Source of the DNA: Nitrospiraceae bacterium
GTDB lineage: Bacteria > Nitrospirota > Nitrospiria > Nitrospirales > Nitrospiraceae
Direction: 5' to 3'
Length of the DNA: 64,000 nucleotides
NCBI GenBank assembly: GCA_009692155.1
Contig: SHZW01000003.1
Span: 62,001-126,000, forward strand
This document shows positions 20,114 to 28,444 of the stretch, in pieces. Each line of letters opens with the position of its first letter. The first letter of the stretch is position 1. The notes beneath the pieces are model-generated. The model had not been told where the DNA came from and did no database searches. It was given only the letters and a program-made list of their open reading frames with translations. Made by a program: the position numbers and the translations under genes.

Positions 20114-20187
20114 TCCGTGATGGGCAAGACTATGACGATGCAAGGCTTCTTTCGCAGTACGCGTCACGGATCACGCATCACGAAACC
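20114..20187. repeat. Word hairpin, CGTGATCC type, nuoJ-nuoK junction
   Basis: Left arm GTAAAGCGTAATCCGTGATG (partly in nuoJ); right arm ACGCGTCACGGATCACGCAT then CACG. Shorter and less regular than the others. A similar CACTCGTCACG word occurs at 62594. Confidence 0.65.
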
Positions 20188-20490
20188 ATGATTCCCATAT
20201 CCTACTACGTCACCTTGAGTGCGATCGTGTTCATCACCGGCGTGGTGGGGGTGCTGATCCGTCGGAACATCATCATCATCCTGCTCTCCATCGAACTGAT
20301 GCTGAACGCGACCAACATCAACTTCGTCGCCTTCTCGAACCATTTTCACAACGTCGCGGGGCAGGTCTTCGTGTTCTTCGCGCTGACGGTCGCGGCCGCA
20401 GAGGTCGCGGTCGGTCTGGCGATCATCATTGCCCTCTACCGCAGCAAGTCGAGCATCAACGTGGATGAGTTCCAGCTGATGAAGTGGTGA
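20188..20490 (+). CDS. nuoK: NADH-quinone oxidoreductase subunit K
   Basis: A 100-residue membrane subunit (ND4L equivalent) with three transmembrane helices. The conserved acidic residues in [17 protein letters not shown] (helix 2) and [17 protein letters not shown] (helix 3) belong to the proton path. No Shine-Dalgarno is visible; the word repeat abuts the ATG. The length is exactly that usual for the family. Confidence 0.97.
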   Translation: MIPISYYVTLSAIVFITGVVGVLIRRNIIIILLSIELMLNATNINFVAFSNHFHNVAGQVFVFFALTVAAAEVAVGLAIIIALYRSKSSINVDEFQLMKW

Positions 20491-20600
20491 CAAGGGAAAG
20501 TAGGATGTGGCGATTGGGCGATCTGGTGAAGTGAGCAGAAAATGAACCGACTCTTAAGAAATCACCAAATCACCAAATCACCAAATCACCAATTGTGACC
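20491..20600. repeat. Word hairpin, AAATCACC type, nuoK-nuoL junction
   Basis: Right arm is four almost perfect copies of AAATCACC; left arm GGATGTGGCGATTGGGCGAT then CTGGTGAAGTG. The 8-nt tandem copies are the cleanest in the window. Confidence 0.85.
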
Positions 20601-22532
20601 ATGGAATATACGCTGATTCCACTGCTTCCCTTCGCCGCGTTTTTGATCCTGGGCCTGTTCGGCCACTGGATCAAGGACAAGGCACACCTGGTCGCCGTGC
20701 CGGCCGTGGTGGTGTCGCTCATCCTGTCGGTGCTGGCGTTTCTGCAAGTGGCGGGCGGGCACCAGACGACAATGCCGCTCTACACCTGGCTCACGTCCGG
20801 AGACCTGCGCATCAGCCTCGGCATTTCGATCGACCGCCTCACCGTCGCAATGCTGATTCTCGTCACCACCGTCAGCTCGCTCGTCCACATCTACACGATC
20901 GGCTACATGCAGGGCGAGAAGGGGTACGCGCGGTTCTTCGCCTACATCGCGCTCTTTACCTTCTCCATGCTGATGCTGGTGATGGCGGATAATTTCCTGC
21001 AACTGTTCGTCTTCTGGGAAGCCGTCGGCCTCTGTTCCTATCTGCTCATCGGCCACTGGTACGAACGGCCGTCGGCCTGCGCCGCGGCGACCAAGGCCTT
21101 CGTCGTCAACCGCGTCGGCGATTTCGGATTCATGCTCGGCCTGCTGCTCGTCTGGTACAGCTTCGGCTCGCTGGAATACCGGCACGTCTTTGCGCAGGCC
21201 GCCGACTTCGCCGGCGAAACGATAAACCTTCTGCGCCCCTTTGGCGGAACGTGGGAAGTGTCCACCCTGACCCTGATAGGCCTGCTCTTGTTCACCGGCG
21301 CAGTCGGCAAGTCGGCGCAGGTGCCGCTGCACGTCTGGCTGCCGGACGCGATGGAAGGCCCGACGCCGATCTCGGCGCTGATCCACGCGGCCACGATGGT
21401 GACCGCCGGCGTGTTCATGGTCGCGCGGCTGCATCCGCTCTACAACCTGTCGCCGATGGCCATGGACGTCGTGGCCGTCACCGGTGCCTTGACGATGGTG
21501 CTGGGGGCCACGATCGCGCTGACACAGACCGACATCAAGCGCGTCGTCGCCTACTCGACCGTCAGCCAGCTCGGCTACATGATGATGGCCTGCGGCCTGG
21601 GCGCCTACGCGGCCGGGATCTATCACCTCCTGACGCACGGCGCGTTCAAGGCGCTGCTGTTCCTCGGTTGCGGCTCGGTGATCATCGCGCTGCACCACGA
21701 GCAGGACATGCGCCACATGGGCGGCCTCAAGGACAAACTGCCCGTCACCTACTGGACCTTCGTCATCGGCTCGCTGGCGCTGGCCGGCTTCCCGCTGACC
21801 GCCGGGTTCTTCAGCAAAGACGAGCTGCTCGTCTCCGCCTGGTCGTCCGGATCGTTGGGGCAAGTCCTCACGGTGTTCGGCCTGCTGACCGCGCTCATGA
21901 CGGCGTTTTATAGTTTCCGCCTCGTGTTCGTGACGTTCTGGGGAACCTATCGCGGCGGGACTCACGGGCACAGCCATGGACAGGGGCACGGCGGCGCGCA
22001 CGATATTCATGAGCCCTCTCCGACGGTCACCGTCCCGCTAATCGTGCTGGCAATGCTGTCGGTGGCTGCCGGCTATTTCGGCATTTTCGAATTTCTCGCG
22101 CCGGCACTGCCAGGCCCGGCTGCGCATGAAGTCGGCGCGCATCACGGCCCGGCCGCCACCATCATCATGATTCTGGCGACGCTCATGGGACTCACCGGCA
22201 TCGCCGCTGCCTACTATGTGTACGTGAAATCGCCCGGCCTGCCGGATCGTTTCGCGCAGCAGTGGCAGCGGCTCTACCGCCTGTCCCTGAACAAATGGTT
22301 CGTGGATGAGGCCTACGACCGCACGGTGGTCCGTCCGACCTTCGCACTGGCCGATCAGTTATGGCGGCGGGTGGACGTGGCGGTCATCGATGGCGCCGTG
22401 AACGGCGTGGCCCGCGCTGTCGCCTGGTCGGGCTGGTTGATGCGGCTGTTCCAGAGCGGGCAGACGCAACACTACGCACTCGGCATGACGCTCGGCGCGG
22501 TGGTGATTTTAGGCGTGTATCTGTTGTTCTAA
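20601..22532 (+). CDS. nuoL: NADH-quinone oxidoreductase subunit L
   Basis: A 643-residue antiporter-like membrane subunit (ND5 equivalent) with about 15 helices and the long lateral helix at the C-terminus. Visible: FWEAVGLCSYLLIGHWYERP with the key glutamate, GKSAQVPLHVWLPDAMEGPT with key lysine, and THGAFKALLFLGCGS. A His/Gly-rich cytosolic or periplasmic loop (GTHGHSHGQGHGGAHDIH, about residue 455-472) is a local peculiarity. An in-frame GTG 6 nt upstream (20595) is possible; ATG at 20601 is preferred. Confidence 0.96.
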   Translation: MEYTLIPLLPFAAFLILGLFGHWIKDKAHLVAVPAVVVSLILSVLAFLQVAGGHQTTMPLYTWLTSGDLRISLGISIDRLTVAMLILVTTVSSLVHIYTIGYMQGEKGYARFFAYIALFTFSMLMLVMADNFLQLFVFWEAVGLCSYLLIGHWYERPSACAAATKAFVVNRVGDFGFMLGLLLVWYSFGSLEYRHVFAQAADFAGETINLLRPFGGTWEVSTLTLIGLLLFTGAVGKSAQVPLHVWLPDAMEGPTPISALIHAATMVTAGVFMVARLHPLYNLSPMAMDVVAVTGALTMVLGATIALTQTDIKRVVAYSTVSQLGYMMMACGLGAYAAGIYHLLTHGAFKALLFLGCGSVIIALHHEQDMRHMGGLKDKLPVTYWTFVIGSLALAGFPLTAGFFSKDELLVSAWSSGSLGQVLTVFGLLTALMTAFYSFRLVFVTFWGTYRGGTHGHSHGQGHGGAHDIHEPSPTVTVPLIVLAMLSVAAGYFGIFEFLAPALPGPAAHEVGAHHGPAATIIMILATLMGLTGIAAAYYVYVKSPGLPDRFAQQWQRLYRLSLNKWFVDEAYDRTVVRPTFALADQLWRRVDVAVIDGAVNGVARAVAWSGWLMRLFQSGQTQHYALGMTLGAVVILGVYLLF

Positions 22533-22616
22533 CCATGTCTATCAAGTCGAAAAGTCTGAAAGTCATCAAGTCCGAAGACGTTCGACTTTACGACATTACG
22601 ACTTTTGGACTGAATT
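22533..22616. repeat. Word hairpin, AAAGTC type, nuoL-nuoM junction
   Basis: Left arm AAGTCGAAAAGTCTGAAAGT then CATCAAGTCCGAA; right arm TTCGACTTTACGACATTACG then ACTTTTGGACTGA, ending 3 nt before the nuoM ATG. Confidence 0.85.
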
Positions 22617-24221
22617 ATGAGTGACGTCATTCTCCAGACCGGCGGCTTCCCCTGGCTCACGACCATCGTGTTCCTGCCGCTGGCCGGCGCGCTGCTGTTG
22701 ATGCTTGTCAACAAGGCGGCCCACCACACGATCCGGTGGATCGCGCTGGCCGTGTCGATCTTTGATCTCGTCCTGTCGCTGCCGCTCTGGTCCCTGTTCG
22801 ATCCTGCCACGTCCCGCATGCAGTTTGTCGAACATGTCGCCTGGATTACGTCACCACCGATCACCTACAGCGTCGGCGTGGACGGCATCAGTCTCCCGCT
22901 GCTGCTGCTGACGACGTTCCTCACGCCCTTCTGCATCCTCTGCTCCTGGCGTGCCATCGAAACCCGCGTCAAGGAATTCATGGCCGTCCTCCTGATCATG
23001 GAAACCGCCATGCTGGGCGTCTTCGTCGCGTTGGACTTTGTACTGTTCTACATTTTCTGGGAAGCGATGCTGATCCCGATGTACCTGCTCATCGGGGTCT
23101 GGGGCGGGCCGAACCGCCTGTACGCCGCGGTGAAGTTCTTTCTCTATACCCTCGTCGGCAGCGTGCTCCTGCTGGTCGCGATCCTCGTGCTGTTTTTCCA
23201 GGGCGGGCAGACGTTCGACATTCTCCTGCTGAGCCGGGTCGAATACGCGCCGGCCCTGCAGAACTGGCTGTTCTGGGCCTTCTTCGCCGCTTTCGCCGTC
23301 AAGGTGCCGATGTGGCCGTTCCATACCTGGCTGCCGGACGCCCACGTCGAGGCGCCGACGGCAGGCAGCGTGCTCCTGGCCAGCGTGTTGCTCAAGATGG
23401 GCGCCTACGGCTTCCTGCGGTTCTCGCTGCCGATGCTGCCGGACGCCACCGCCGCCTTCACGCCGATCATGGTGACGCTCTCGCTGATCGCCATCATTTA
23501 CGGCGCGTACATGGCGCTGGCGCAGGCCGATCTCAAAAAACTCATCGCCTATTCCAGCGTGAGCCACATGGGCTTCGTCACGCTCGGGATCTTCGTGCTC
23601 AACGCGCAGGGCATCGAAGGCGCCATCCTGCAGATGGTGAACCACGGCATCACGACCGGCGCGCTGTTCCTTTGCGTCGGCGCGATCTACGAGCGTACGC
23701 ACAGCCGCATGATCACCGACAACACGGGGCTGGCCAATCCCATGCCGCGCTACGCGACGGTCCTCGTCATCTTCACACTCTCGTCTCTTGGACTGCCCGG
23801 CACGAACAGCTTCGTCGGCGAGTTTCTCGTGCTCGCCGGCACGTTCTTCTGGAGCAAGTGGATCGCGGCGATCGCGTCGCTGGGCATTATTTTAGCCGCC
23901 GCCTATCTCCTCTGGATGCTGCAGCGCGTGGTCTTCGGCGTGCCGAATGCCGCCCATGCCGCGCATCTTCACGATCTCAACCTGCGCGAGATGGCCACGA
24001 TGATACCGCTGGTCGTCCTGGTGTTCTGGATCGGGTTTTTCCCGAACCCGCTGCTCACGAAGATGCACGCGAGCGTGAACGCTCTTATCGAGCACGTGGA
24101 TACGGAAGAACTTGAAGTCGCGCAAACAACGGACTCGAGCCACGGGGCACGGGGCACGGGACTGGAATCCCGGCTCGCGGCTCGCGGCTCGCGGCTCGCC
24201 GCCAAGGTTGTTGCCCCATGA
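22617..24221 (+). CDS. nuoM: NADH-quinone oxidoreductase subunit M
   Basis: A 534-residue antiporter-like subunit (ND4 equivalent) with about 14 helices. Conserved FYIFWEAMLIPMYLLIGVWGG carries the essential glutamate, and AVKVPMWPFHTWLPDAHVEAP the essential lysine, with SVSHMGFVTLGIF later. The last 30 residues (SSHGARGTGLESRLAARGSR) do not belong to the family: they are encoded by GGGGCAC and GGCTCGC tandem words. The stop overlaps the nuoN start by 4 bp (ATGA), so the two are translationally coupled. Only one nuoM is present in this operon. Confidence 0.96.
   Translation: MSDVILQTGGFPWLTTIVFLPLAGALLLMLVNKAAHHTIRWIALAVSIFDLVLSLPLWSLFDPATSRMQFVEHVAWITSPPITYSVGVDGISLPLLLLTTFLTPFCILCSWRAIETRVKEFMAVLLIMETAMLGVFVALDFVLFYIFWEAMLIPMYLLIGVWGGPNRLYAAVKFFLYTLVGSVLLLVAILVLFFQGGQTFDILLLSRVEYAPALQNWLFWAFFAAFAVKVPMWPFHTWLPDAHVEAPTAGSVLLASVLLKMGAYGFLRFSLPMLPDATAAFTPIMVTLSLIAIIYGAYMALAQADLKKLIAYSSVSHMGFVTLGIFVLNAQGIEGAILQMVNHGITTGALFLCVGAIYERTHSRMITDNTGLANPMPRYATVLVIFTLSSLGLPGTNSFVGEFLVLAGTFFWSKWIAAIASLGIILAAAYLLWMLQRVVFGVPNAAHAAHLHDLNLREMATMIPLVVLVFWIGFFPNPLLTKMHASVNALIEHVDTEELEVAQTTDSSHGARGTGLESRLAARGSRLAAKVVAP
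24135..24207 (+). repeat. Tandem words forming the C-terminal tail of nuoM
   Basis: CACGGGGCACGGGGCACGGG is followed by GGCTCGCGGCTCGCGGCTCG, tandem 7-mers inside the coding frame at the place where the other junctions carry a word hairpin. The reading frame stays open through the repeat and meets nuoN. Confidence 0.8.
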
Positions 24222-25696
24222 CTTTTCCTTTATCCGACCTCGTCGCCATTCTCCCCGAGCTGATCGTGATCGGCGCGGCCTGTCTCGTGTTTGCCCTGGA
24301 TCCGCTCACGCCCCCGTCGCGCAAAGACTGGCTGGCATGGTTCAGCGTGGCCGCACTGGCCGCCTGCGCATACCTCACCATCTCGCGGATGGGCACATCG
24401 GTTTCGGCTTTCAGCGATCTGGTCATTCTCGATCCCTTCGCCGGCTTTTGGAAGCTGCTGCTCTACGGCGTCACCGGCTTTACCATTCTCTTGTCCCTCG
24501 CCTATTTGAAAGCCGCGCGGCTCAACCTGGGCGAGTATTACGGCTTCATCCTGCTCTCGCTGGCCGGCATGATGGTCATGGTTTCGGCCGCCGACCTGCT
24601 CACCATCTATCTCGGCATGGAGCTGATGTCGCTGTCGCTCTACGTGCTGGCCGGTTTCAAGCGGTTCGAGGCCCGCTCGCTCGAAGCCGCGGCAAAATAT
24701 TTTGTCCTCGGCGCCTTCTCGTCCGGCATAATGCTCTACGGCATCTCCCTGCTCTACGGCGTATCCGGCAGTACCCGCCTCTCGGCCATCGCCGTGGCCG
24801 TCACGACCCGCGGCCTGGACGATCCGATGCTGACCCTCGCCATGATCCTGCTGATTGTCGGCTTCGGATTCAAAATCGCCGCCGTGCCGTTCCACATGTG
24901 GACGCCGGACGTGTACGAAGGCTCCCCGACATCGGTGACGGCCTTCATGGCCGTCGCCTCGAAGGCCGCCAGTTTCGCCGCGTTCCTGCGCGTGTTCCTG
25001 GAGGGTCTGGGCGGATTGAAAGCCAACTGGTACGTGCTGTTCCTGATCCTCTGCCTCGCCACGCTGGCCCTCGGCAACGTCGTCGCCATCGTGCAGACCA
25101 ACATCAAGCGGATGCTCGCCTACTCGAGCATCGCCAACGCCGGCTACGCGCTCATCGGCGTCGTGGTCTCCGGCTACGTGCCGGCTGACCGGGCCGCGCA
25201 GGCGTTTGGTCTCTCCAGCGTCATGCTCTATCTGGTCATTTATTCCTTCATGACCCTCGGCGCCTTTGCCGTGATTGCGATGCTCCGGAAAGACGGCGTC
25301 GAAGGCGACGAGATCGACGACTATGCGGGGCTGGCCAAACGGCAGCCGGTGGCCGCCTTCCTGATGCTGGCGTTCATGGCATCCCTGGCCGGCATCCCGC
25401 CGACCGCAGGATTCATCGGCAAGTTTTATCTGTTCATGGCGGCAGTGAAAGCCGATCTGGCCTGGCTCGCGGTCGTGGGCGTGCTGTTCGCCGCCGTCTC
25501 GGCCTATTACTACCTGCGCGTCGTGATGGTCATGTACATGCGGGAGCCGGAAGCCGCGGGCGCCGAGTTCCGGCTCGTGACCTCGCCGGTCCTGGCAGTC
25601 GCGCTGGCCTGCGCATTCGCCGGCGTGCTAGTCTTCGGCCTCTATCCCAACCCTCTCGTGTCGTTTGCCACCCAGGCGGTGCTGGTCCTACGGTGA
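24218..25696 (+). CDS. nuoN: NADH-quinone oxidoreductase subunit N
   Basis: A 492-residue antiporter-like subunit (ND2 equivalent), last gene of the operon. It has about 14 helices, LGMELMSLSLYVLAGFKRF with the conserved glutamate, KIAAVPFHMWTPDVYEGSPT with the conserved lysine, and TNIKRMLAYSSIANAGY. It overlaps nuoM by 4 bp. With A-M it completes the 14-subunit-type, NADH-oxidising complex I: NuoE/F/G show the full NADH module, so this is not the truncated ferredoxin- or F420-linked form. Confidence 0.97.
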   Translation: MTFPLSDLVAILPELIVIGAACLVFALDPLTPPSRKDWLAWFSVAALAACAYLTISRMGTSVSAFSDLVILDPFAGFWKLLLYGVTGFTILLSLAYLKAARLNLGEYYGFILLSLAGMMVMVSAADLLTIYLGMELMSLSLYVLAGFKRFEARSLEAAAKYFVLGAFSSGIMLYGISLLYGVSGSTRLSAIAVAVTTRGLDDPMLTLAMILLIVGFGFKIAAVPFHMWTPDVYEGSPTSVTAFMAVASKAASFAAFLRVFLEGLGGLKANWYVLFLILCLATLALGNVVAIVQTNIKRMLAYSSIANAGYALIGVVVSGYVPADRAAQAFGLSSVMLYLVIYSFMTLGAFAVIAMLRKDGVEGDEIDDYAGLAKRQPVAAFLMLAFMASLAGIPPTAGFIGKFYLFMAAVKADLAWLAVVGVLFAAVSAYYYLRVVMVMYMREPEAAGAEFRLVTSPVLAVALACAFAGVLVFGLYPNPLVSFATQAVLVLR

Positions 25697-25862
25697 ACGG
25701 AGAAAGCCGTGGTGAGGGGCTGGTGGGAGATGAAAAACATCAAGAGCCTTCAGTACGTTCTTCGCTAACCACGAACCACCACGCACAAACCACTCAGGAA
25801 TTTCCTTGTCACTAACCACCAAACCACTCGCTCCTGCTCCACATCACGGATTGTTTCACTCT
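25697..25862. repeat. Word hairpin, ACCACCAAACC type, after nuoN
   Basis: Left part GTGGTGAGGGGCTGGTGGGA; right part TAACCACGAACCACCACGCA, then ACAAACCACTC and ACTAACCACCAAACCACTC. It closes the nuo operon and precedes the BrkB-like gene. An in-frame TTG at 25806 inside it could extend that gene. Confidence 0.65.
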
Positions 25863-26711
25863 ATGAAAGCCTTCTGGACCACCGTTGTGACGTTTGTCCA
25901 GGCGCTGCTCGGCGCGTTCGCCGACTTTCGGCGTCTGGGCTGTCTCAGCCTCGCGGCCTCCCTGTCGTTCTTCACGCTGCTCTCATTTTTCCCGATGATC
26001 GGCCTGCTCCTCTACGCCATCAGTTTTTTCATCAACCGGGACATCATCTGGTTCCAGTTTCTCATCAACTTCTTCCAGGGATTCCTGCCTGGGTTTGGCG
26101 CCACGTTGGCCGAGGAGGTGCGGCACGTGGCGAACGAGCAGATCGTGGGCTGGGTCGGACTGCTCGCCTTCTTCTGGTTCAGCGGGCTGGTCTTCTATGA
26201 AGTGGACTATGCCGTCAACGTCGTGTTCGGAACGGCGCGCACGAGGAATGCGCTCATCTCGACCCTGATGTCCGTGGCGTTGCTGGGCTTCGTGCTGGCG
26301 CTGATGATCGTGTCGTACGTGATCACCCAGGTCTCGGATGTGATCGTCTCGTACGCGCCCCGGATGGGCGACATCGACGTCATGGCCGTCGTCGCCAATC
26401 AGTTTCTCCTGGGCTACGCCTTGCCGTTTGCATTCATTCTCGTGACCGTGACATGCATCTACCGCTACCTGCCGCAAAAACGCCCGACGTGGCAACAGGC
26501 CGCAGGGGGCGGGCTGGTGCTGGCCCTGCTGTGGGAGCTTGCCAAGCATTTCTTCAGCAACAATGTGCAGAACGTGATCGTCTACTACGACCGGATGTAC
26601 GGGTCGCTGCTCGTCGTCGTGATGTTCCTGTTATGGGTCTACTATTCGGCTTCACTCTTCCTCTATGGCGCAGCCGTGGTCCGCCGGCTGCAGATCGTTC
26701 AGAAATCCTAA
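25863..26711 (+). CDS. YihY/BrkB-family inner-membrane protein
   Basis: A 282-residue protein with six predicted transmembrane helices. LAASLSFFTLLSFFPMIGLL (about residue 30-49) and the late GGGLVLALLWELAKHFFSNN plus YGSLLVVVMFLLWVYYSASL are hallmarks of the YihY/UPF0761 family (once wrongly called RNase BN). Its molecular role is not established. I use the ATG at 25863; a TTG at 25806 would add residues encoded by the word repeat. It follows the nuo operon after a 110-bp or longer gap and ends 36 bp before the deacetylase, which has its own promoter-like boxes. Confidence 0.88.
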   Translation: MKAFWTTVVTFVQALLGAFADFRRLGCLSLAASLSFFTLLSFFPMIGLLLYAISFFINRDIIWFQFLINFFQGFLPGFGATLAEEVRHVANEQIVGWVGLLAFFWFSGLVFYEVDYAVNVVFGTARTRNALISTLMSVALLGFVLALMIVSYVITQVSDVIVSYAPRMGDIDVMAVVANQFLLGYALPFAFILVTVTCIYRYLPQKRPTWQQAAGGGLVLALLWELAKHFFSNNVQNVIVYYDRMYGSLLVVVMFLLWVYYSASLFLYGAAVVRRLQIVQKS

Positions 26712-26741
26712 TTCACCGGCCGCCCGGTCTTTCGGTATACT
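26712..26741 (+). promoter_or_regulatory. Promoter with leaderless start for the deacetylase gene
   Basis: TTCACC at 26712-26717, 18 bp, TATACT at 26736-26741, then 6 nt to the ATG at 26748. Transcription would start at or next to the start codon. No Shine-Dalgarno is present. Confidence 0.4.
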
Positions 26742-26747
26742 GGTCCT

Positions 26748-27461
26748 ATGCGCGCACCCTTTGTTGCTTTCATGACCGCAGGACTTGGCCTGTGTGCGAT
26801 CCTCACCACCGTGGAGGGTAGCTCCGCGCAAGTCATTCGGGGCGGGACGCCGAGTTGCCAGACCGTGGCCCTAACCTTCGATCTCTGCCCCGTACGGCAG
26901 GGGACCGGCTACGACGCCGATCTCATCGACTACCTGATCGAGCACAGGATCCCCGCCACCTTCTTCCCCTCCGGCCGCTGGATCGACAAACACGATCCTG
27001 AAATGAAAAAACTATTGTCGGTCCCTTTCTTTGAAATGGGTACGCACGGCCAGGTCCATGCTCATCTGGCGACACTGGATGAAGAAGCTCAGCGGGCGGA
27101 AATTATCACTGCCGTGGATCGTGTGAAAACCCGCTACGGACTGACCGCGCCGTTATTCCGTCCGCCCTACGGCGAATTCAACGATGCGACGGTCGAGATC
27201 GTCAGGAAGCTTGGCTTGCAGTTCATTCTCTGGAACGTCGTATCTGGCGATCCCGATCCGTCGCTCCCGACAGAAAGGATGCTGACGCACCTGACCGCAT
27301 CCACTCGCGGAGGCGGCATGATCGTGTTTCACGCGAACGGCAAAGGGAAGCACACCCGCGAGGTCGTGGAGACGCTCACGCAGGAGTTCTTTCCAAAACA
27401 GGGGCTCAAGCCGGTCACTGTGACGAAGTTGCTCGCGTGCGTCCCGCAGGCGAAGCCATGA
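26748..27461 (+). CDS. Exported polysaccharide deacetylase (NodB-like)
   Basis: A 237-residue protein with an N-terminal signal peptide (residues 1-26) and a NodB homology domain. Motif 1 is TFDLCP rather than the usual TFDDGP, with the metal-binding Asp retained but the second Asp replaced by Leu; motif 2 is THGQVHAH, giving the H-x3-H metal ligands; motif 3 is RPPYGEFN; a late IVFHANG supplies the motif 5 histidine. It probably removes N-acetyl groups from peptidoglycan or another envelope glycan, using a divalent metal. It ends in an ATGA overlap with the GNAT gene. The changed motif 1 occurs in some family members but could alter catalysis. Confidence 0.87.
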   Translation: MRAPFVAFMTAGLGLCAILTTVEGSSAQVIRGGTPSCQTVALTFDLCPVRQGTGYDADLIDYLIEHRIPATFFPSGRWIDKHDPEMKKLLSVPFFEMGTHGQVHAHLATLDEEAQRAEIITAVDRVKTRYGLTAPLFRPPYGEFNDATVEIVRKLGLQFILWNVVSGDPDPSLPTERMLTHLTASTRGGGMIVFHANGKGKHTREVVETLTQEFFPKQGLKPVTVTKLLACVPQAKP

Positions 27462-27928
27462 GCGACACCATCAGAGCGTACAGGCCGGAAGACCGTGCCG
27501 CCATCGTGGGGATGCTGGCTTCCTCCGATCCCTGGAAGAAACTGGGGTACACCGACACCGATTGGCAGAAACTCTTCGCTCCGCTGCCGGCAGGGCGCGA
27601 GGGATTCGTCATTGAATCAGACGGCGCCGCGACAGGATTCGCGCTGCTGCGACCGAAGTTTCTGATGGGTGACTATTTGGAACTCCTGGTTATCTCGCCG
27701 TCAGCCCGCAGCAAAGGACTGGGAAGCGCCCTGCTGAAGCACATTGAAAGCATGGTCTTCGCACGCACAAAAAATTTGTTCGCCTGCGTGTCCGACTTCA
27801 ATGCCGAAGCCAGGAAGTTTTATAAACAGAACGGCTATCAGGAGATCGGCCCGATGCCGAATTTTCTGATCCCCGGTTCAGCAGAGATGTTGCTGCGGAA
27901 AACCGTCGGTCCCACCAAGAATCCATAG
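27458..27928 (+). CDS. GNAT-family N-acetyltransferase
   Basis: A 156-residue protein with the GNAT fold. The central LELLVISPSARSKGLGSALL contains the acetyl-CoA pyrophosphate motif R-x-x-G-x-G/A (here RSKGLGS) and the C-terminal RKFYKQNGYQEIGPMPNFL is the typical final strand region. Substrate unknown. The ATG at 27458 overlaps the deacetylase stop (ATGA), so they are co-translated. An in-frame start at 27437 is less likely. The VOC gene follows 9 bp on. Confidence 0.88.
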   Translation: MSDTIRAYRPEDRAAIVGMLASSDPWKKLGYTDTDWQKLFAPLPAGREGFVIESDGAATGFALLRPKFLMGDYLELLVISPSARSKGLGSALLKHIESMVFARTKNLFACVSDFNAEARKFYKQNGYQEIGPMPNFLIPGSAEMLLRKTVGPTKNP

Positions 27929-27937
27929 AGGATCACG

Positions 27938-28336
27938 ATGCGTGTCAAAAAACTCCTCCATACCAGGATGCGGGTCAGCGACATGGATCAGACGATCAAC
28001 TTCTACACGGGCGTGCTGGGCCTGGAGGTCATGGAGCGCAAGACTTCTCCACGCGGGTCGCACCTGGCGTTTCTCAAGGTGCCCAACAGCGAGGAATTGA
28101 TCGAACTGTGCAGCTTTCCTCCGAGCGGGCCGGTCAAAGTCCAGGAGGATCTCGTCCATCTCGCCTTTGAAGTGGACAATCTCGATCAGACGATCGAAAC
28201 GCTCAGCGCCCAGGGCATCAAAATCACTGACGGTCCGACGAGAAGTTCCTCCGGCAGCCGGTTCATCTTCATCGACGCCCCGGACGGCTATGAAGTAGAA
28301 TTGATTGAGCGCCCTCCGGGTACCGCGATCGTCTAA
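27938..28336 (+). CDS. VOC/glyoxalase-superfamily protein
   Basis: A 132-residue vicinal-oxygen-chelate protein with the paired beta-alpha-beta-beta-beta modules: RMRVSDMDQTINFYTGVLGL in the first and LAFEVDNLDQTIETLSAQGI in the second. Potential metal ligands are His8 in LLHTRM, Glu in IELC, His in LVHLAFEV and Glu in YEVELIER. It resembles lactoylglutathione lyase-like or methylmalonyl-CoA epimerase-like members, but the substrate is not decidable. GAGGATC precedes the ATG. Confidence 0.85.
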   Translation: MRVKKLLHTRMRVSDMDQTINFYTGVLGLEVMERKTSPRGSHLAFLKVPNSEELIELCSFPPSGPVKVQEDLVHLAFEVDNLDQTIETLSAQGIKITDGPTRSSSGSRFIFIDAPDGYEVELIERPPGTAIV

Positions 28337-28430
28337 CGAGGCAATGGGTAATCGGCTATAGGCGATAGGAAGAGCCTTGGCGCGCCCATCGCCTATTGCC
28401 CATCATCTATTGCCCACTCCGTAAACCAGC
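28337..28430. repeat. Word hairpin, GGCGATAGG/CCTATCGCC type, before uvrC
   Basis: Left arm CAATGGGTAATCGGCTATAG then GCGATAGGAAG; right arm GCCCATCGCCTATTGCCCAT then CATCTATTGCCC. Related to the GGCTATAGC words at 10589 and 48814. Confidence 0.75.
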
Positions 28431-28438
28431 CGTACAAT
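28410..28438 (+). promoter_or_regulatory. Promoter with leaderless start for uvrC
   Basis: TTGCCC at 28410-28415 (in the right arm of the word hairpin), 17 bp, TACAAT at 28433-28438, then 6 nt to the ATG at 28445. No Shine-Dalgarno. The -35 hexamer is supplied by the repeat itself. Confidence 0.45.
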
Positions 28439-28444
28439 CCCCTC

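Noticed and set aside
20114-20187. tRNA-like fold between nuoJ and nuoK
   Set aside because: No T-loop GTTCGA or anticodon arm; it is a word hairpin.
20550-20594. CRISPR-like short repeats
   Set aside because: The AAATCACC copies are directly adjacent with no unique spacers and no cas genes are present.
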